From positions 16,536-80,535 of the forward strand of contig NZ_JALXPE010000008.1 of the NCBI RefSeq assembly GCF_025143365.1: a DNA stretch of 64,000 bases. The letters are read 5' to 3'. Of this stretch, positions 8,491 through 16,844 are shown one piece after another. Each line of letters opens with the position of its first letter. Position 1 is the first letter of the stretch. The notes under the pieces were generated by a model. The model ran no database searches. It was not told the DNA's origin and saw only the letters and a program-made list of their open reading frames with translations. The DNA comes from Microbacterium sp. p3-SID336 (GTDB lineage Bacteria > Actinomycetota > Actinomycetes > Actinomycetales > Microbacteriaceae). The translations under genes and the position numbers were made by a program.

Positions 8491-9222
8491 GTGTCGAACG
8501 CCGAATCCCCCGCTCCCGCCTCCGCCGCCGCCGACCTCCAGCGACTGACCGCCGCCCTGGCCGACCCGGCGCCGCTGAACTGGCTCCTCACGGGCGACTC
8601 GATCACGCACGGACTCGTGCACACGCAGGGCGGCCGCAGCTACCCGGAGCACCTGCACGAGCTGGTGCGCGGCGAACTCGCCCGGGTGCGGGACATCGTG
8701 GTCAACTCGGCGATCAGCGGCAACCGCATCGAGGACATCCTCGACGACTGGGAGCGCCGCGTCGCCTCCTGGAACCCCGACGTGGTGACCCTCATGATCG
8801 GCACGAACGACGTCTCGACGGCCGGCGTGCGCCCCGTGCTCACCGCCGAGGAGTATGCAGCGTCGCTGCGCGAGTTCGTGACGCGGGCCCGCGGGATCGG
8901 TGCGATCGTGGTGCTGCAGACGCCCCCTGCGGTGGACGGCCTGAACGCCCCCGAGCGCGCCCGCATCGGCGAGTTCGCGGAGGCCGTGCGCCAGGTCGCC
9001 GCCGCGGAGGACGTGCTCCTGGTGGACCAGTACGCGCGCTACGCGGAGCTCGGCAACGGCGGTGTGCCGTGGGGACTGATGGGCGACCCGTTCCACCCGA
9101 ACGCCGCCGGTCACGCCGCCCTCGCGCTGGAGCTCGCGACCGTGCTCGGTATCCGTCCGCAGCCCAGCCGCACGCTGCAGCTCCTGGAGGCGCTGGTCGC
9201 GACCGCCCGCCTCAACGCCTGA
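8491..9222 (+). CDS. SGNH/GDSL hydrolase (esterase or deacetylase)
   Basis: A 243-residue SGNH hydrolase with all blocks: GDSITHG with the nucleophilic Ser (block I), NSAISGNRIEDIL (block II Gly), MIGTNDV (block III Asn) and DPFHPNAAGH (block V Asp-His). No signal peptide, so probably cytosolic. Many members deacetylate carbohydrates or cleave small esters. GTG 8491 is the first start after the divergent gene and gives the normal distance to block I. Confidence 0.9.
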   Translation: MSNAESPAPASAAADLQRLTAALADPAPLNWLLTGDSITHGLVHTQGGRSYPEHLHELVRGELARVRDIVVNSAISGNRIEDILDDWERRVASWNPDVVTLMIGTNDVSTAGVRPVLTAEEYAASLREFVTRARGIGAIVVLQTPPAVDGLNAPERARIGEFAEAVRQVAAAEDVLLVDQYARYAELGNGGVPWGLMGDPFHPNAAGHAALALELATVLGIRPQPSRTLQLLEALVATARLNA

Positions 9223-9278
9223 GCCGATCGCCCGCGGCGCTCGCCCCGGACCTGCGGATTCCGGCTCCCGCGGTCGGC

Positions 9279-9336
9279 GCGCGCCGCCGTCGCTCGTCTC
9301 GGGCCGACCGCAGCTCGACGCGCGCCGCCGTCGCTC
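9279..9336. repeat. Two copies of a 17-bp GC-rich direct repeat
   Basis: GCGCGCCGCCGTCGCTC occurs at 9279-9295 and again at 9320-9336, in the spacer between the convergent SGNH and propeller genes. No hairpin of terminator quality is evident around it. Confidence 0.5.
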
Positions 9337-9362
9337 AGCTCCGGCCGCCCGCAGCGCCGCGG

Positions 9363-10373
9363 TCAGCGCCGCGGCAACGGCTCGATCCACATCGCGCCGG
9401 GAATCCGCGTGCTCGCGGCGACCTCGCCCGTGGGCACACCGTCGCGCAGCCGCAGCGCCACGACCGCGCCGTCCTCGGAGTGCACCGCGAACAGATGCTC
9501 CCCATCGAGCGCGAGATGCTCGGGCCGCACGCCGCCGCTGGGCACTTCGGCGAGCCGTGTCAGCCGGTCGCCATTGACCCGGGCCGTGAGGATCGTGTCG
9601 GCGCCGCGGTTCGCGAGATGCACGAGGCCGCGCGCGGCGTCGTGCACCACGCCGCTCGGGGTGTTCGGCGCCGCCGTCGCGCGCGTGGTGGCGGGCAGCA
9701 CGTCGAGCACGCGGCGCTCCGGGAGCGAGGCCAGCAGCAGCGTCGACGCCAGCTCCCCCGCGATCGCCACCCGCCCGGAACCCAGGTCGACGGCGTGCCG
9801 CGGGCCGCTCCCGGGCGGGAGCACGAGCGGTTCCCGCGCAGCCAGCGTCTCCCCGTCGAGGATCCGCAGCACGTCGGCCCCCAGGTCGACCACCCCGATG
9901 CCCTCCGCCAGTGCGAGGGCGTCATGCGCGTGCGGACCGTCCTGCCGCACGGGGTCGGGGCCGCGACCGGCGAACATGGCCGTGCGCGGCGGTCCGGCCA
10001 GGGTGCCGTCATCGTGCAGGTCGACCACGGCGAGCGCCCCGGAGCCGTAGCCGGCGACCAGCAGCCGACGGTCGTGCCCGTCGAGACGCACCCGGCACGG
10101 CAGCTCCACACCCGGCAGCGCCACCGCCTCCCGCACCGTGAAGCCCGCCGCGGGATCGCGGTCGTCCCGCTCCAGCCGATGCAGCGCACCGCGGCGCGTG
10201 AGCCCGACCGCGTAGAGCGAGCCGCGCGGATGGGCGGCGAGCGCGAACGCCCGGTCGAGGCGCACCGCGGAGGGCGCCGCCTCCCACCGCTCCCCGCCGG
10301 GATGCCAGGCGGCGGTCCACACGGACGCCCCGCCGGTCATCGCGCACACCGCGAACTCTCTCGACCCCGCCAC
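9363..10373 (-). CDS. Lactonase-like seven-bladed beta-propeller protein
   Basis: A 336-residue protein built of repeating short strands with blade motifs such as GSLYAVG, RRLLVAGYGSGALAVVDL, RGLVHLANRG and EHLFAVHSEDGAVVALRL, matching the YbhE/Pgl-type 6-phosphogluconolactonase-like propeller. RPEHLALDGEHLFAVH resembles the conserved C-terminal part of this family. Real lactonase activity on 6-phosphogluconolactone is not assured. It diverges from peptidase E across 158 bp. Confidence 0.75.
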   Translation of the reverse strand: MAGSREFAVCAMTGGASVWTAAWHPGGERWEAAPSAVRLDRAFALAAHPRGSLYAVGLTRRGALHRLERDDRDPAAGFTVREAVALPGVELPCRVRLDGHDRRLLVAGYGSGALAVVDLHDDGTLAGPPRTAMFAGRGPDPVRQDGPHAHDALALAEGIGVVDLGADVLRILDGETLAAREPLVLPPGSGPRHAVDLGSGRVAIAGELASTLLLASLPERRVLDVLPATTRATAAPNTPSGVVHDAARGLVHLANRGADTILTARVNGDRLTRLAEVPSGGVRPEHLALDGEHLFAVHSEDGAVVALRLRDGVPTGEVAASTRIPGAMWIEPLPRR

Positions 10374-10531
10374 GGGCGGCCCTCCTGCTCCTCGCCGACA
10401 CTCCTCCTCCCACTATGGCGTGCGGCGGCAACGCCGGCGGGCACCGCCTCCCCGGGATGAGGAGTGGTGGACGCGGGTGCGACGGACCACTATGTTGACG
10501 CCTGAGAGCAGTCGTCGAGCGGGGGTCAACG

Positions 10532-11272
10532 ATGTCGCACGTCGTCGCCACAGGTGCCGGGAAGGCCATGATGGAGCGCCGGAACGATCCGACGCACGAC
10601 TACATCCTGAAGCTCACCGGCAAGGAGAGACCCCGAGTGCTGTTCGTCGGCACCGCCACCGGCGACGACACCGCCTACATCGTCAGCTTCTACTCCACGT
10701 ACGACTCGGACCGCTGCGCGCCGCATCACCTGCCGCTGTTCCACCGCGCCGTGGACGACCTGGCCGGCTTCGTGAAGGGCTTCGACGTGATCCACGTCGG
10801 CGGCGGCAACACCGCCAACATGCTCGACGTGTGGAAGCGTCAGGGCCTGGACGACATCATGCGCGAGATGTGGGAGGACCCCGACTCGAACGTGGTGTTC
10901 ACGGGCGGGAGCGCGGGCGGCATCTGCTGGTTCGAGGGCGGCACCACGGACAGCTACGGCCCCACGCTGCAGGTGCTCCCCGAAGGGCTCGGGTTCCTGC
11001 ACGGCAGCTTCTGCCCGCACTACGACGCCGAGGACCAGCGGCGGCCCCTCTTCCATGCCTCCCTGCTCAGCGGGGAGCTCGCCACCGGGTACGCCGTCGG
11101 CAACCTGCAGTCGCTGCACTTCGAGAACAGCGAGTTCGTCACGGCGATCAGCCCGGTCGAGGAATCCCTGGCGCTGCGGGTCGAGGCGGTCGACGGGAAG
11201 ATCGTGGAGACCTCGCTGCCGACGACGCACCTCACGGGCGCCGCGCCCGTCGTGAAGGGACCGTCGTCGTGA
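10532..11272 (+). CDS. pepE: Peptidase E (aspartyl dipeptidase, family S51)
   Basis: A 246-residue S51 peptidase. The nucleophile elbow is FTGGSAGGICWF, with Ser near residue 127, and IHVGGGNTANML carries the family's preceding GGGN motif. Peptidase E cleaves N-terminal Asp-X dipeptides in the cytoplasm. It is followed by a Dcu-type carrier that handles aspartate and C4-dicarboxylates, supporting a shared role in aspartate supply. The ATG at 10532 follows GAGCGGGGGTC. Confidence 0.88.
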   Translation: MSHVVATGAGKAMMERRNDPTHDYILKLTGKERPRVLFVGTATGDDTAYIVSFYSTYDSDRCAPHHLPLFHRAVDDLAGFVKGFDVIHVGGGNTANMLDVWKRQGLDDIMREMWEDPDSNVVFTGGSAGGICWFEGGTTDSYGPTLQVLPEGLGFLHGSFCPHYDAEDQRRPLFHASLLSGELATGYAVGNLQSLHFENSEFVTAISPVEESLALRVEAVDGKIVETSLPTTHLTGAAPVVKGPSS

Positions 11273-11370
11273 ACGGGCGGCGCGACCGGCGCGACGTCGT
11301 GAACGGGGCGGCGTCGTGGACGCGGTGGCACCGAGACCGGGGCGTCATCGTGAACGGGGCGGCATCATGA
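11265..11370 (+). repeat. Three spaced copies of a start-codon-like repeat before the Dcu gene
   Basis: The core TCGTGAACGGGGCGGC, or a one-base variant, occurs at about 11268, 11297 and 11348. The first copy starts at the pepE stop, and the last runs straight into the true ATG (GGGGCGGCATCATGAAC). Each copy contains a GTG-AAC, so the 94-bp spacer looks like a duplicated translation-initiation region. Confidence 0.6.
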
Positions 11371-12722
11371 ACGACAACGTCTTCATCCTCATCGCCCAGC
11401 TGATCGTCGTCGTCCTGGCGATCTTCATGGGCACCCGCACGAGCGGGATCGGCCTCGGCGTATGGGGCCTCGTCGGCGTCGCGGTGCTGGTCTTCGTCTT
11501 CGGGGAGGCCCCGGGCAACGCCCCGGTCGACGCGGTCTTCATCGTGATCACCGTGATCACGGCGGCCTCCACCATGCAGGCCGCCGGCGGCATCGACTGG
11601 ATGGTGTCGGTCGCGGCGAAGGTGATCCGCAAGAGGCCCAAGTCGGTCGTGTTCCTCGCCCCGGCCATGTCCTTCCTCTTCACGGTCGGCGCCGGCACGG
11701 GCAACATCTTCTATCCGCTGCTGCCCGTGATCTACGACGTGTCGTACCAGCAGAAGATCCGGCCGGAGCGGGCGCTGTCCGTCTCGGCGGTCGCCTCGCA
11801 GGTCGGCATCCTCTGCTCGCCCGTCTCGGCGGCGACCGCCTCGATGGTGGTGCTGCTGGCGCCGCAGGGCGTCGACCTCGGCGGGCTCCTCCTCATCATG
11901 TGGCCGGCATCCATCGCGGGCCTCTTCCTCGCCGCACTCGTCATGATGCGGCACGGCAAGGACCTGGAGGACGACCCGGAGTTCCAGCGCCGCCTGGCGG
12001 AGGGACAGATCAAGCCGCCGGTCGTCGACGCGCACGAGAACAAGCTGCCGCGCACCGCCGTGCTCTCGGCATCCCTGTTCCTCGCGGGCGTCGCCGTCAT
12101 CGTGATCTTCGGCCTCTTCGAGAACCTGCGCCCCGTGATCGGCACGAACGACGACGGCGACCCGGTGCGCCTCAGCGTCACGGTCATCATCGAGGTGACC
12201 ATGGGCATCATCGCCGCCCTGATCTTCGTGTTCTGCAAGGTGAAGGCGGCCGACGTGCCCAAGCAGGCCACGTTCCCCGCCGGCATCGTGGGCGCCATCG
12301 CCCTGTTCGGCATCGCCTGGCTGGCCAACACGTTCGTGGCGGCCAACCAGACGCTGATCGTGGACGGCCTCGGCTCCGTGGTCTCCGGCTCCTCCGCCTT
12401 CCTGGGCGCCCTGCTGTTCGCCCTCGCCCTGTTCACGGTCGCGATGCTGACGACCAGCCAGTCCAGCGCCACCAACGCCATCGTCCCGATCGGCATCACC
12501 ATCGGCCTGCCCGCCCCGCTGCTGGTGGGACTGTGGCCGGCGACCATGGGCATCTACACGCTGCCGGCGAACGGCAGCCAGGTCGCCACGGTCGCCTTCG
12601 ATCAGACCGGTACGACCAGGATGGGCAGGTTCGTGGTCGATCACTCGTTCCAGCTGCCGAACCTCGTGTACGTCGGCACGGCGATCGTGGTAGGCGTGAC
12701 GCTGTCGTTCCTCTTCTCCTGA
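11367..12722 (+). CDS. Anaerobic C4-dicarboxylate transporter, DcuA/DcuB family
   Basis: A 451-residue membrane protein with about 10-12 hydrophobic segments. The N-terminal pattern (IVVVLAIFMGTRTSGIGLG, later GTGNI and SPVSAAT) and the C-terminal GTTRMGRFVVDHSF match the Dcu family closely. These carriers exchange or take up fumarate, malate, succinate and aspartate at the cytoplasmic membrane. Coupled with peptidase E upstream and a ThrE-like exporter downstream, a role in aspartate or related amino-acid traffic is likely. The ATG at 11367 directly follows GGGGCGGC. Confidence 0.88.
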   Translation: MNDNVFILIAQLIVVVLAIFMGTRTSGIGLGVWGLVGVAVLVFVFGEAPGNAPVDAVFIVITVITAASTMQAAGGIDWMVSVAAKVIRKRPKSVVFLAPAMSFLFTVGAGTGNIFYPLLPVIYDVSYQQKIRPERALSVSAVASQVGILCSPVSAATASMVVLLAPQGVDLGGLLLIMWPASIAGLFLAALVMMRHGKDLEDDPEFQRRLAEGQIKPPVVDAHENKLPRTAVLSASLFLAGVAVIVIFGLFENLRPVIGTNDDGDPVRLSVTVIIEVTMGIIAALIFVFCKVKAADVPKQATFPAGIVGAIALFGIAWLANTFVAANQTLIVDGLGSVVSGSSAFLGALLFALALFTVAMLTTSQSSATNAIVPIGITIGLPAPLLVGLWPATMGIYTLPANGSQVATVAFDQTGTTRMGRFVVDHSFQLPNLVYVGTAIVVGVTLSFLFS

Positions 12723-12780
12723 CCGGAAGCCGATCGCGTGACGGGGGCAGGGGCGCGGGTCCCGGGGCGGAGAGCGTGAG

Positions 12781-14106
12781 ATGACGGAGATCCTGGATCG
12801 GTCGGCGCTGCGCCAGTTCCTGCTCGGACTGGCGCAGGGCATGAACGCCTCGGCGGAGTCCGTCGACCGGATCAGGGACACGATCGCCGAGGTCGCCCGC
12901 GCCTCCGGCGGAGACGACACCGACTTCGTGGTGCTGCCGACGATCATCATCGTGGAGACCGGCGACGACGAGGAGGAGCGGGTCGCGATCCGCTCGGCCA
13001 CCAACGCCTCGTTCCGGTTCGACCAGATCGCGGCACTGTACGAGCTGATCGCGCAGGCGAAGACCGGGGCCGTGCCCCCGCGGGAGGGTATCGCCCGGCT
13101 CAACGAGATCGGAGCGATGCGGCCCCGACTCGGCTGGTTCACCCGCACCCTCGGGCACGCGGTCCTCACCACCGGCCTGGCGCTGCTGCTCGCACCCACC
13201 TGGCAGGGCGCGATCGTCGCTTTCGTCCTGGGCTTCGGCATCGGCCTGCTGAAGCTCGTGCGCTCGCCGACGCTGCAGCTGATCATGCCGATCGCCGCCG
13301 CTTTCGTGTGCGCCGCCGCCGTGTTCCTGCTCGCGGAGGTGATCGAGATCGGCGATCCCATCCGACTTCTGATCGCCCCGCTGGTCACGTTCCTCCCCGG
13401 GGGCGTGCTCACGACCGCGACCGTCGAGCTGGCGGCCGGGCAGATGATCTCCGGCGCCGCGCGGCTCGTCTACGGCTTCGTGCAGCTGGCTCTCCTGGCC
13501 TTCGGCATCCTCGCCGCCGGTGCCGTGGTCGGCGTCGACTCCGCGTCGTACGAGGCGCTCGACGCGTCCTCTTTCCTGCCCTGGTGGGTGCCGCTGCTCG
13601 GCATCCTCGTGTTCGCCGCCGGCAACTATCTGCACTTCTCCGCGCCGCCCTCCACGTTCGGCTGGGTGCTGCTGGCGCTCGTGGTCGCCTACCTCGGCCA
13701 GTGGGCCGGCACCGAGTTCATCGACCCCGCGGTGGGCGGGTTCGTTGGCGCCGTGGCGGTGACGCCTGTCGTGTTCTGGATCGCGGGGCTGCGGCACGGC
13801 GCCCCGTCGCAGCTGACGTTCCTTCCTGCCTTCTGGCTGCTGGTGCCGGGTGCCGCGGGGCTGGTCGGGCTCACCGAGGCGTTCGCCACCGACGACGGGC
13901 TCGCCGACTTCGCCGCCGCGCTCGTCTCGGTCATGTCCATCGCGCTCGGAGTGCTGATCGGCACCGCCCTGTACCGCGTGGTGCACCACGGCGCCGCGGA
14001 GTTCGTGCAGTTCGCGGTCGCCCCGCCGCCCTCCGACGACGCGCCGACCCCGACCTTCTGGTCGCGCCTGTCGGCACCCCTGCGCCGGCTCCGCCGCCCC
14101 CGCTGA
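12781..14106 (+). CDS. ThrE-type threonine/serine exporter family protein
   Basis: A 441-residue protein with a soluble N-terminal ThrE domain (residues ~1-120, LGLAQGMNASAESVDRIR and the following strand TIIIVETGDD) and about ten membrane segments in two halves, as in Corynebacterium ThrE. FLPGGVLTTATVELAAGQM is typical of the conserved first-half helix pair. Family members export Thr and Ser by proton-driven efflux. It is 58 bp after the Dcu gene on the same strand, so probably in the operon. The C-terminus is Pro/Arg-rich. Confidence 0.87.
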   Translation: MTEILDRSALRQFLLGLAQGMNASAESVDRIRDTIAEVARASGGDDTDFVVLPTIIIVETGDDEEERVAIRSATNASFRFDQIAALYELIAQAKTGAVPPREGIARLNEIGAMRPRLGWFTRTLGHAVLTTGLALLLAPTWQGAIVAFVLGFGIGLLKLVRSPTLQLIMPIAAAFVCAAAVFLLAEVIEIGDPIRLLIAPLVTFLPGGVLTTATVELAAGQMISGAARLVYGFVQLALLAFGILAAGAVVGVDSASYEALDASSFLPWWVPLLGILVFAAGNYLHFSAPPSTFGWVLLALVVAYLGQWAGTEFIDPAVGGFVGAVAVTPVVFWIAGLRHGAPSQLTFLPAFWLLVPGAAGLVGLTEAFATDDGLADFAAALVSVMSIALGVLIGTALYRVVHHGAAEFVQFAVAPPPSDDAPTPTFWSRLSAPLRRLRRPR

Positions 14107-14169
14107 CCACGCGCGGCTGTGTCAGCCGGGGATCAGCGCGGCGCCGCCGCCATCGCTGAGGCGGGGGTG

Positions 14170-14733
14170 TCAGCGGGGGAGCGGGCGGTAGCGCGTGACG
14201 ACGACGCCCGAGCGGAACGGGCGGCGCTCCACGAGCTCGAGCGTCAGGCGCTCGCGAAGACCGGCGAGCAGCGTCGGGCCATGCCCCGCGACGACCGGAT
14301 GCACCACGAACTCGTACTCGTCGATCAGTCCGAGGTCGGCGAGCGCGAGCGGCAGCGTGACCCCGCCCACCCACAGGCGCTCCCCCGGCTGCTCCTTGAG
14401 GCGCTGCACGGCGGTCCCGAGGTCGCCCGTCAGCAGCTCCGCGTTCCAGTCCACCGCGTCGAGCGTCTGCGACACCACGTACTTGGCGGCGCGGTCGATG
14501 GTCTCCGCGAAGGGGACGTCCGCCTCCCCCATCCAGTCCGGCCACACCCCGGACTCCGGCCGCCGCCACGCCGACTGCATCATCTCGTAGGTCACCCGGC
14601 CCATCAGCAGCGCGTCTGCATGCTGCATCTCCGCGGTCCAGTACGCCATGGACTCCTCGTCCGGCGGAAGCCCGGCCTCATGGTGGCAGCAGCCGTCCAG
14701 AGTGACGTTGATCGAGTAACGCAGCGGTCTCAT
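14170..14733 (-). CDS. Dihydrofolate reductase/RibD C-terminal-like family protein
   Basis: A 187-residue protein of the DHFR-like fold. SINVTLDGCCHH is the first strand and loop, DALLMGRVTYEMMQSAW the following helix, and LWVGGVTLPLALADLGLIDEYE carries the GG dinucleotide-binding turn. These proteins bind NADPH but their substrates are usually unknown; folate reduction is not implied. The ATG at 14733 lies behind GAGGAG. It is convergent with the ThrE gene. Confidence 0.85.
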   Translation of the reverse strand: MRPLRYSINVTLDGCCHHEAGLPPDEESMAYWTAEMQHADALLMGRVTYEMMQSAWRRPESGVWPDWMGEADVPFAETIDRAAKYVVSQTLDAVDWNAELLTGDLGTAVQRLKEQPGERLWVGGVTLPLALADLGLIDEYEFVVHPVVAGHGPTLLAGLRERLTLELVERRPFRSGVVVTRYRPLPR

Positions 14734-14810
14734 CGCACGGCTCTCCTCTGATGCACGCGCCTGATGCACGCGGTGCGGGCCATGATCCCACGCGTCCGCC
14801 CCGCAGACCA

Positions 14811-14848
14811 CCCCGGTCCCGCACCGCACGGGCGATGCGGGACCGGGG
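14811..14848 (-). terminator. Strong hairpin downstream of the DUF305 gene
   Basis: Perfect 13-bp inverted repeat, CCCCGGTCCCGCA (14811-14823) and TGCGGGACCGGGG (14836-14848), just after the DUF305 stop. No clear U-run follows, which is common for terminators in GC-rich actinobacteria. Confidence 0.7.
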
Positions 14849-14854
14849 CACGCG

Positions 14855-15448
14855 TCAGAGGCTCGCGAGCAGCTCGCGCATCTCGGCGATCTCCGCGGTC
14901 TGGGCGTCGACGATCTCCTGAGCCAGCGCGACCGCGTCGGCGTCCTCCCCGTCGGCGATCTGCGCCTCGGCCATCTCCACGGCGCCCTCATGGTGCATGA
15001 TCATCTGCTCCAGGAACAGCCGGGAGGCCTCGGGCCCGGCGGCGGCCTCCAGCGCGGCGAGGTCGTCCTCGCTCATCATGCCGTCGCCGTGGTCCATGCC
15101 GGAGCCGTCGTCCGGCTCCACACCCCACTCGTCGAGCCAGCCCTGCAGCTGCTCGATCTCCGGCGACTGGGCGGCCTTGATGCGCTCGGCGAGGTCGACG
15201 ACCCGCGGGTCGACGCCCTCCTTCGCCAGCACGATGTCGGACATCTCCACCGCCTGCTGGTGGTGCACGATCATCATCGACGCGAACATCGCATCCGCGT
15301 CGTTCGCCCCGGAGCTCGGTGCGTCCGACGCGGAGTGGCCCATGTTCGAGTGGTCGGCCGGGTCGGCGGGCTGAGCGGGAGCGCATCCGGCGAGCGCGAG
15401 GGTTCCGGCGATCAGCAGTGCGGCGGGCGCCGCGATTCGGTTCTTCAT
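14855..15448 (-). CDS. DUF305 lipoprotein with paired HH motifs
   Basis: A 197-residue protein with a lipobox signal peptide (TLALAGC, Cys near residue 22), so membrane-anchored outside the cell. Two DUF305 ferritin-like halves each carry a His-rich helix: MIVHHQQAVEMSD and MIMHHEGAVEMAE, with nearby Met/Asp/Glu residues (SGMDHGDGMM). Such proteins often sit in copper or other metal stress loci; metal binding is likely but not shown here. It follows a DUF6153-like gene on the same strand. Confidence 0.9.
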   Translation of the reverse strand: MKNRIAAPAALLIAGTLALAGCAPAQPADPADHSNMGHSASDAPSSGANDADAMFASMMIVHHQQAVEMSDIVLAKEGVDPRVVDLAERIKAAQSPEIEQLQGWLDEWGVEPDDGSGMDHGDGMMSEDDLAALEAAAGPEASRLFLEQMIMHHEGAVEMAEAQIADGEDADAVALAQEIVDAQTAEIAEMRELLASL

Positions 15449-15518
15449 GTGTCTCTCTTCTCGTCGTTGTGGTGCCGCGACCGCGAGTGCGGTCGGGCGG
15501 GTGCGCGATCCGCGCGAT

Positions 15519-16148
15519 TCACGTGCGACTGATGCAGAGGACGACGAGGGAGGGCGGTCGAGCGCGCGGAGCACGGCCGCCGAGGCGAGGCACGGACGGC
15601 CGGGCGGGTAGCGCTCCCCACGCAGCGACGCGCCGGCGCAGGAGGAGCAGGATCCCCCCGAGCAACGCCAGCACGCACGCAGCACCCCCGTCGCCGCTTG
15701 GAGACCCCGGGTCCGCGGACGGAGGTGCGGGCGGGGCGACGGCGACGGCGGCGACCGGAGAAGCCGCGTGTGCGGCGGCGAGCGGGATGGCCGCGTGGGC
15801 GGCGGCGAGCGGGAGGGCCGCGTGCGCGGGGGCGTGCGCCGGAACGGCGGGGGCGGCGGCGACCGGCGGAGCCGCGGGGGCAGCGGCGACCGGGACGGCG
15901 GCGACGGCGGCGACCGGCGGATCCGCGTGTGCGGCGGCGAGCGGGATGGCCGCGGGGGCGGCGGCGAGCGGGAGGGCCGCGGAGGAGGCGGGGGGCGCTG
16001 CGGCGGCGGCCGGGGGCGCGTGGGCGACACCGTGGGCGCCGGGCGTGCCGTGGGTGTCGAGCACGTGCATGCCCAGCAGGCCGAGGAGCACCCCGCCCAC
16101 GAGCACGACCGCGAGCAGAGCGCCCTGCAGAGCCTGCTGACGCCTCAT
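15519..16148 (-). CDS. DUF6153-like exported protein with expanded Ala/Pro repeats
   Basis: A 209-residue protein starting with a signal anchor (ALLAVVLVGGVLLGLLGMHVLD) followed by THGTPGAHGVAH. A second hydrophobic stretch with a Cys (CVLALLGGILLLL) and a C-terminal RAPRARPPSLVVL resemble the ends of the small DUF6153 proteins usually found beside DUF305 genes. Between them lie ~110 residues of Ala/Pro/His low complexity built from duplicated units, absent in short homologues as I know them. Family assignment is moderate. Confidence 0.6.
   Translation of the reverse strand: MRRQQALQGALLAVVLVGGVLLGLLGMHVLDTHGTPGAHGVAHAPPAAAAAPPASSAALPLAAAPAAIPLAAAHADPPVAAVAAVPVAAAPAAPPVAAAPAVPAHAPAHAALPLAAAHAAIPLAAAHAASPVAAVAVAPPAPPSADPGSPSGDGGAACVLALLGGILLLLRRRVAAWGALPARPSVPRLGGRAPRARPPSLVVLCISRT
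15742..15981 (-). repeat. 81-bp direct duplication inside the DUF6153-like gene
   Basis: Copies at 15742-15822 and 15901-15981 differ at about 4 of 81 positions and encode 27-residue blocks. Each copy itself contains a smaller internal duplication around GCGGCGGCGAGCGGG. In-frame length (27 codons) keeps the protein open. Confidence 0.8.
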
Positions 16149-16187
16149 GCCTTCATGGTACCTTCTGGGGGTATGGGTATGCCGTCG

Positions 16188-16742
16188 TCAGCGGGCGACT
16201 CCGGCTCTGGCGAGCAGACGTCGCAGGGCGATCACGGCCGCGGCGATGAGGAGCTCTCCGGCGATCCGCGCGAGCAGGGTGGCCACGAGCACCCCCGGCA
16301 CCAGATGATCGGGCGAGAACACGGGCAGGGCGACGAGGAAGAGCACGACCCCCGCGGCCGCGCCCGCCAGCAGGATACGCACAGGGTGCGCCCGCACGTC
16401 GCGCCGCAGGGGCAGCGTCGCATCGAGCACGAGTCCGCCGATCAGCAGCGGCACGACGCCGAGCAGGCCGATCGGCGAGACCGCGACGGTCAGCACTCCG
16501 CACACGAACGCGGTGAACGCCGCCATCCCCGGGGTCCTGGTCACGACGCGCGCCAGCAGCGGCAGCGCGGTGTGCACCGCGGCCACCAGCGCATACGCGG
16601 GCGGCGAGGACACGGCCAGCACGCTCGTCACCGGCACCACGGCGACGAAGACGAGAGCCTGGATCGCGCCGAGCGCGGCGCTCACGAGCAGGGCGCTCGT
16701 GGGCACCCGTCGCACCGTCGTCTGCCCCCGCGCGTTCGTCAC
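16188..16742 (-). CDS. Membrane protein, possible ECF-type substrate-binding (S) component
   Basis: A 184-residue protein with about five to six hydrophobic helices. The arrangement, with VARIVTRTPG-like basic/Pro motif (ARVVTRTPGMAAFTAFV) and conserved Gly-rich helices, recalls ECF S components of the thiamine-related type, but no EcfA/EcfT gene is nearby and the call is tentative. The GTG start at 16742 has GGAGGA immediately upstream, unusually close. It diverges from the LuxR-type regulator over ~100 bp. Confidence 0.5.
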   Translation of the reverse strand: MTNARGQTTVRRVPTSALLVSAALGAIQALVFVAVVPVTSVLAVSSPPAYALVAAVHTALPLLARVVTRTPGMAAFTAFVCGVLTVAVSPIGLLGVVPLLIGGLVLDATLPLRRDVRAHPVRILLAGAAAGVVLFLVALPVFSPDHLVPGVLVATLLARIAGELLIAAAVIALRRLLARAGVAR

Positions 16743-16844
16743 TCCTCCGAGCTTAGGGCCGCCGGTGCGCGCGGCTCCCCGCGGCTCCGACCGATTGCAT
16801 TTCGGAATATCGTAGGGGGCAGGGGACGGACCTGGGGAGGGACG

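Noticed and set aside
9279..9336. 17-bp direct repeats as insertion-sequence target duplication
   Set aside because: Only ~24 bp separates them, no inverted ends or transposase remnant is present.
10494..10530. GTTGAC / GTCAAC inverted repeat before peptidase E as an operator
   Set aside because: Six-base arms 25 bp apart are expected by chance in this much GC-rich DNA and do not overlap clear promoter elements.
11232..13412. A 726-codon open frame on the - strand rich in His, Asp and Gly
   Set aside because: Antisense to the Dcu and ThrE membrane proteins, whose helices are obvious; its HDD-rich text is the complement of Val/Ile codons.
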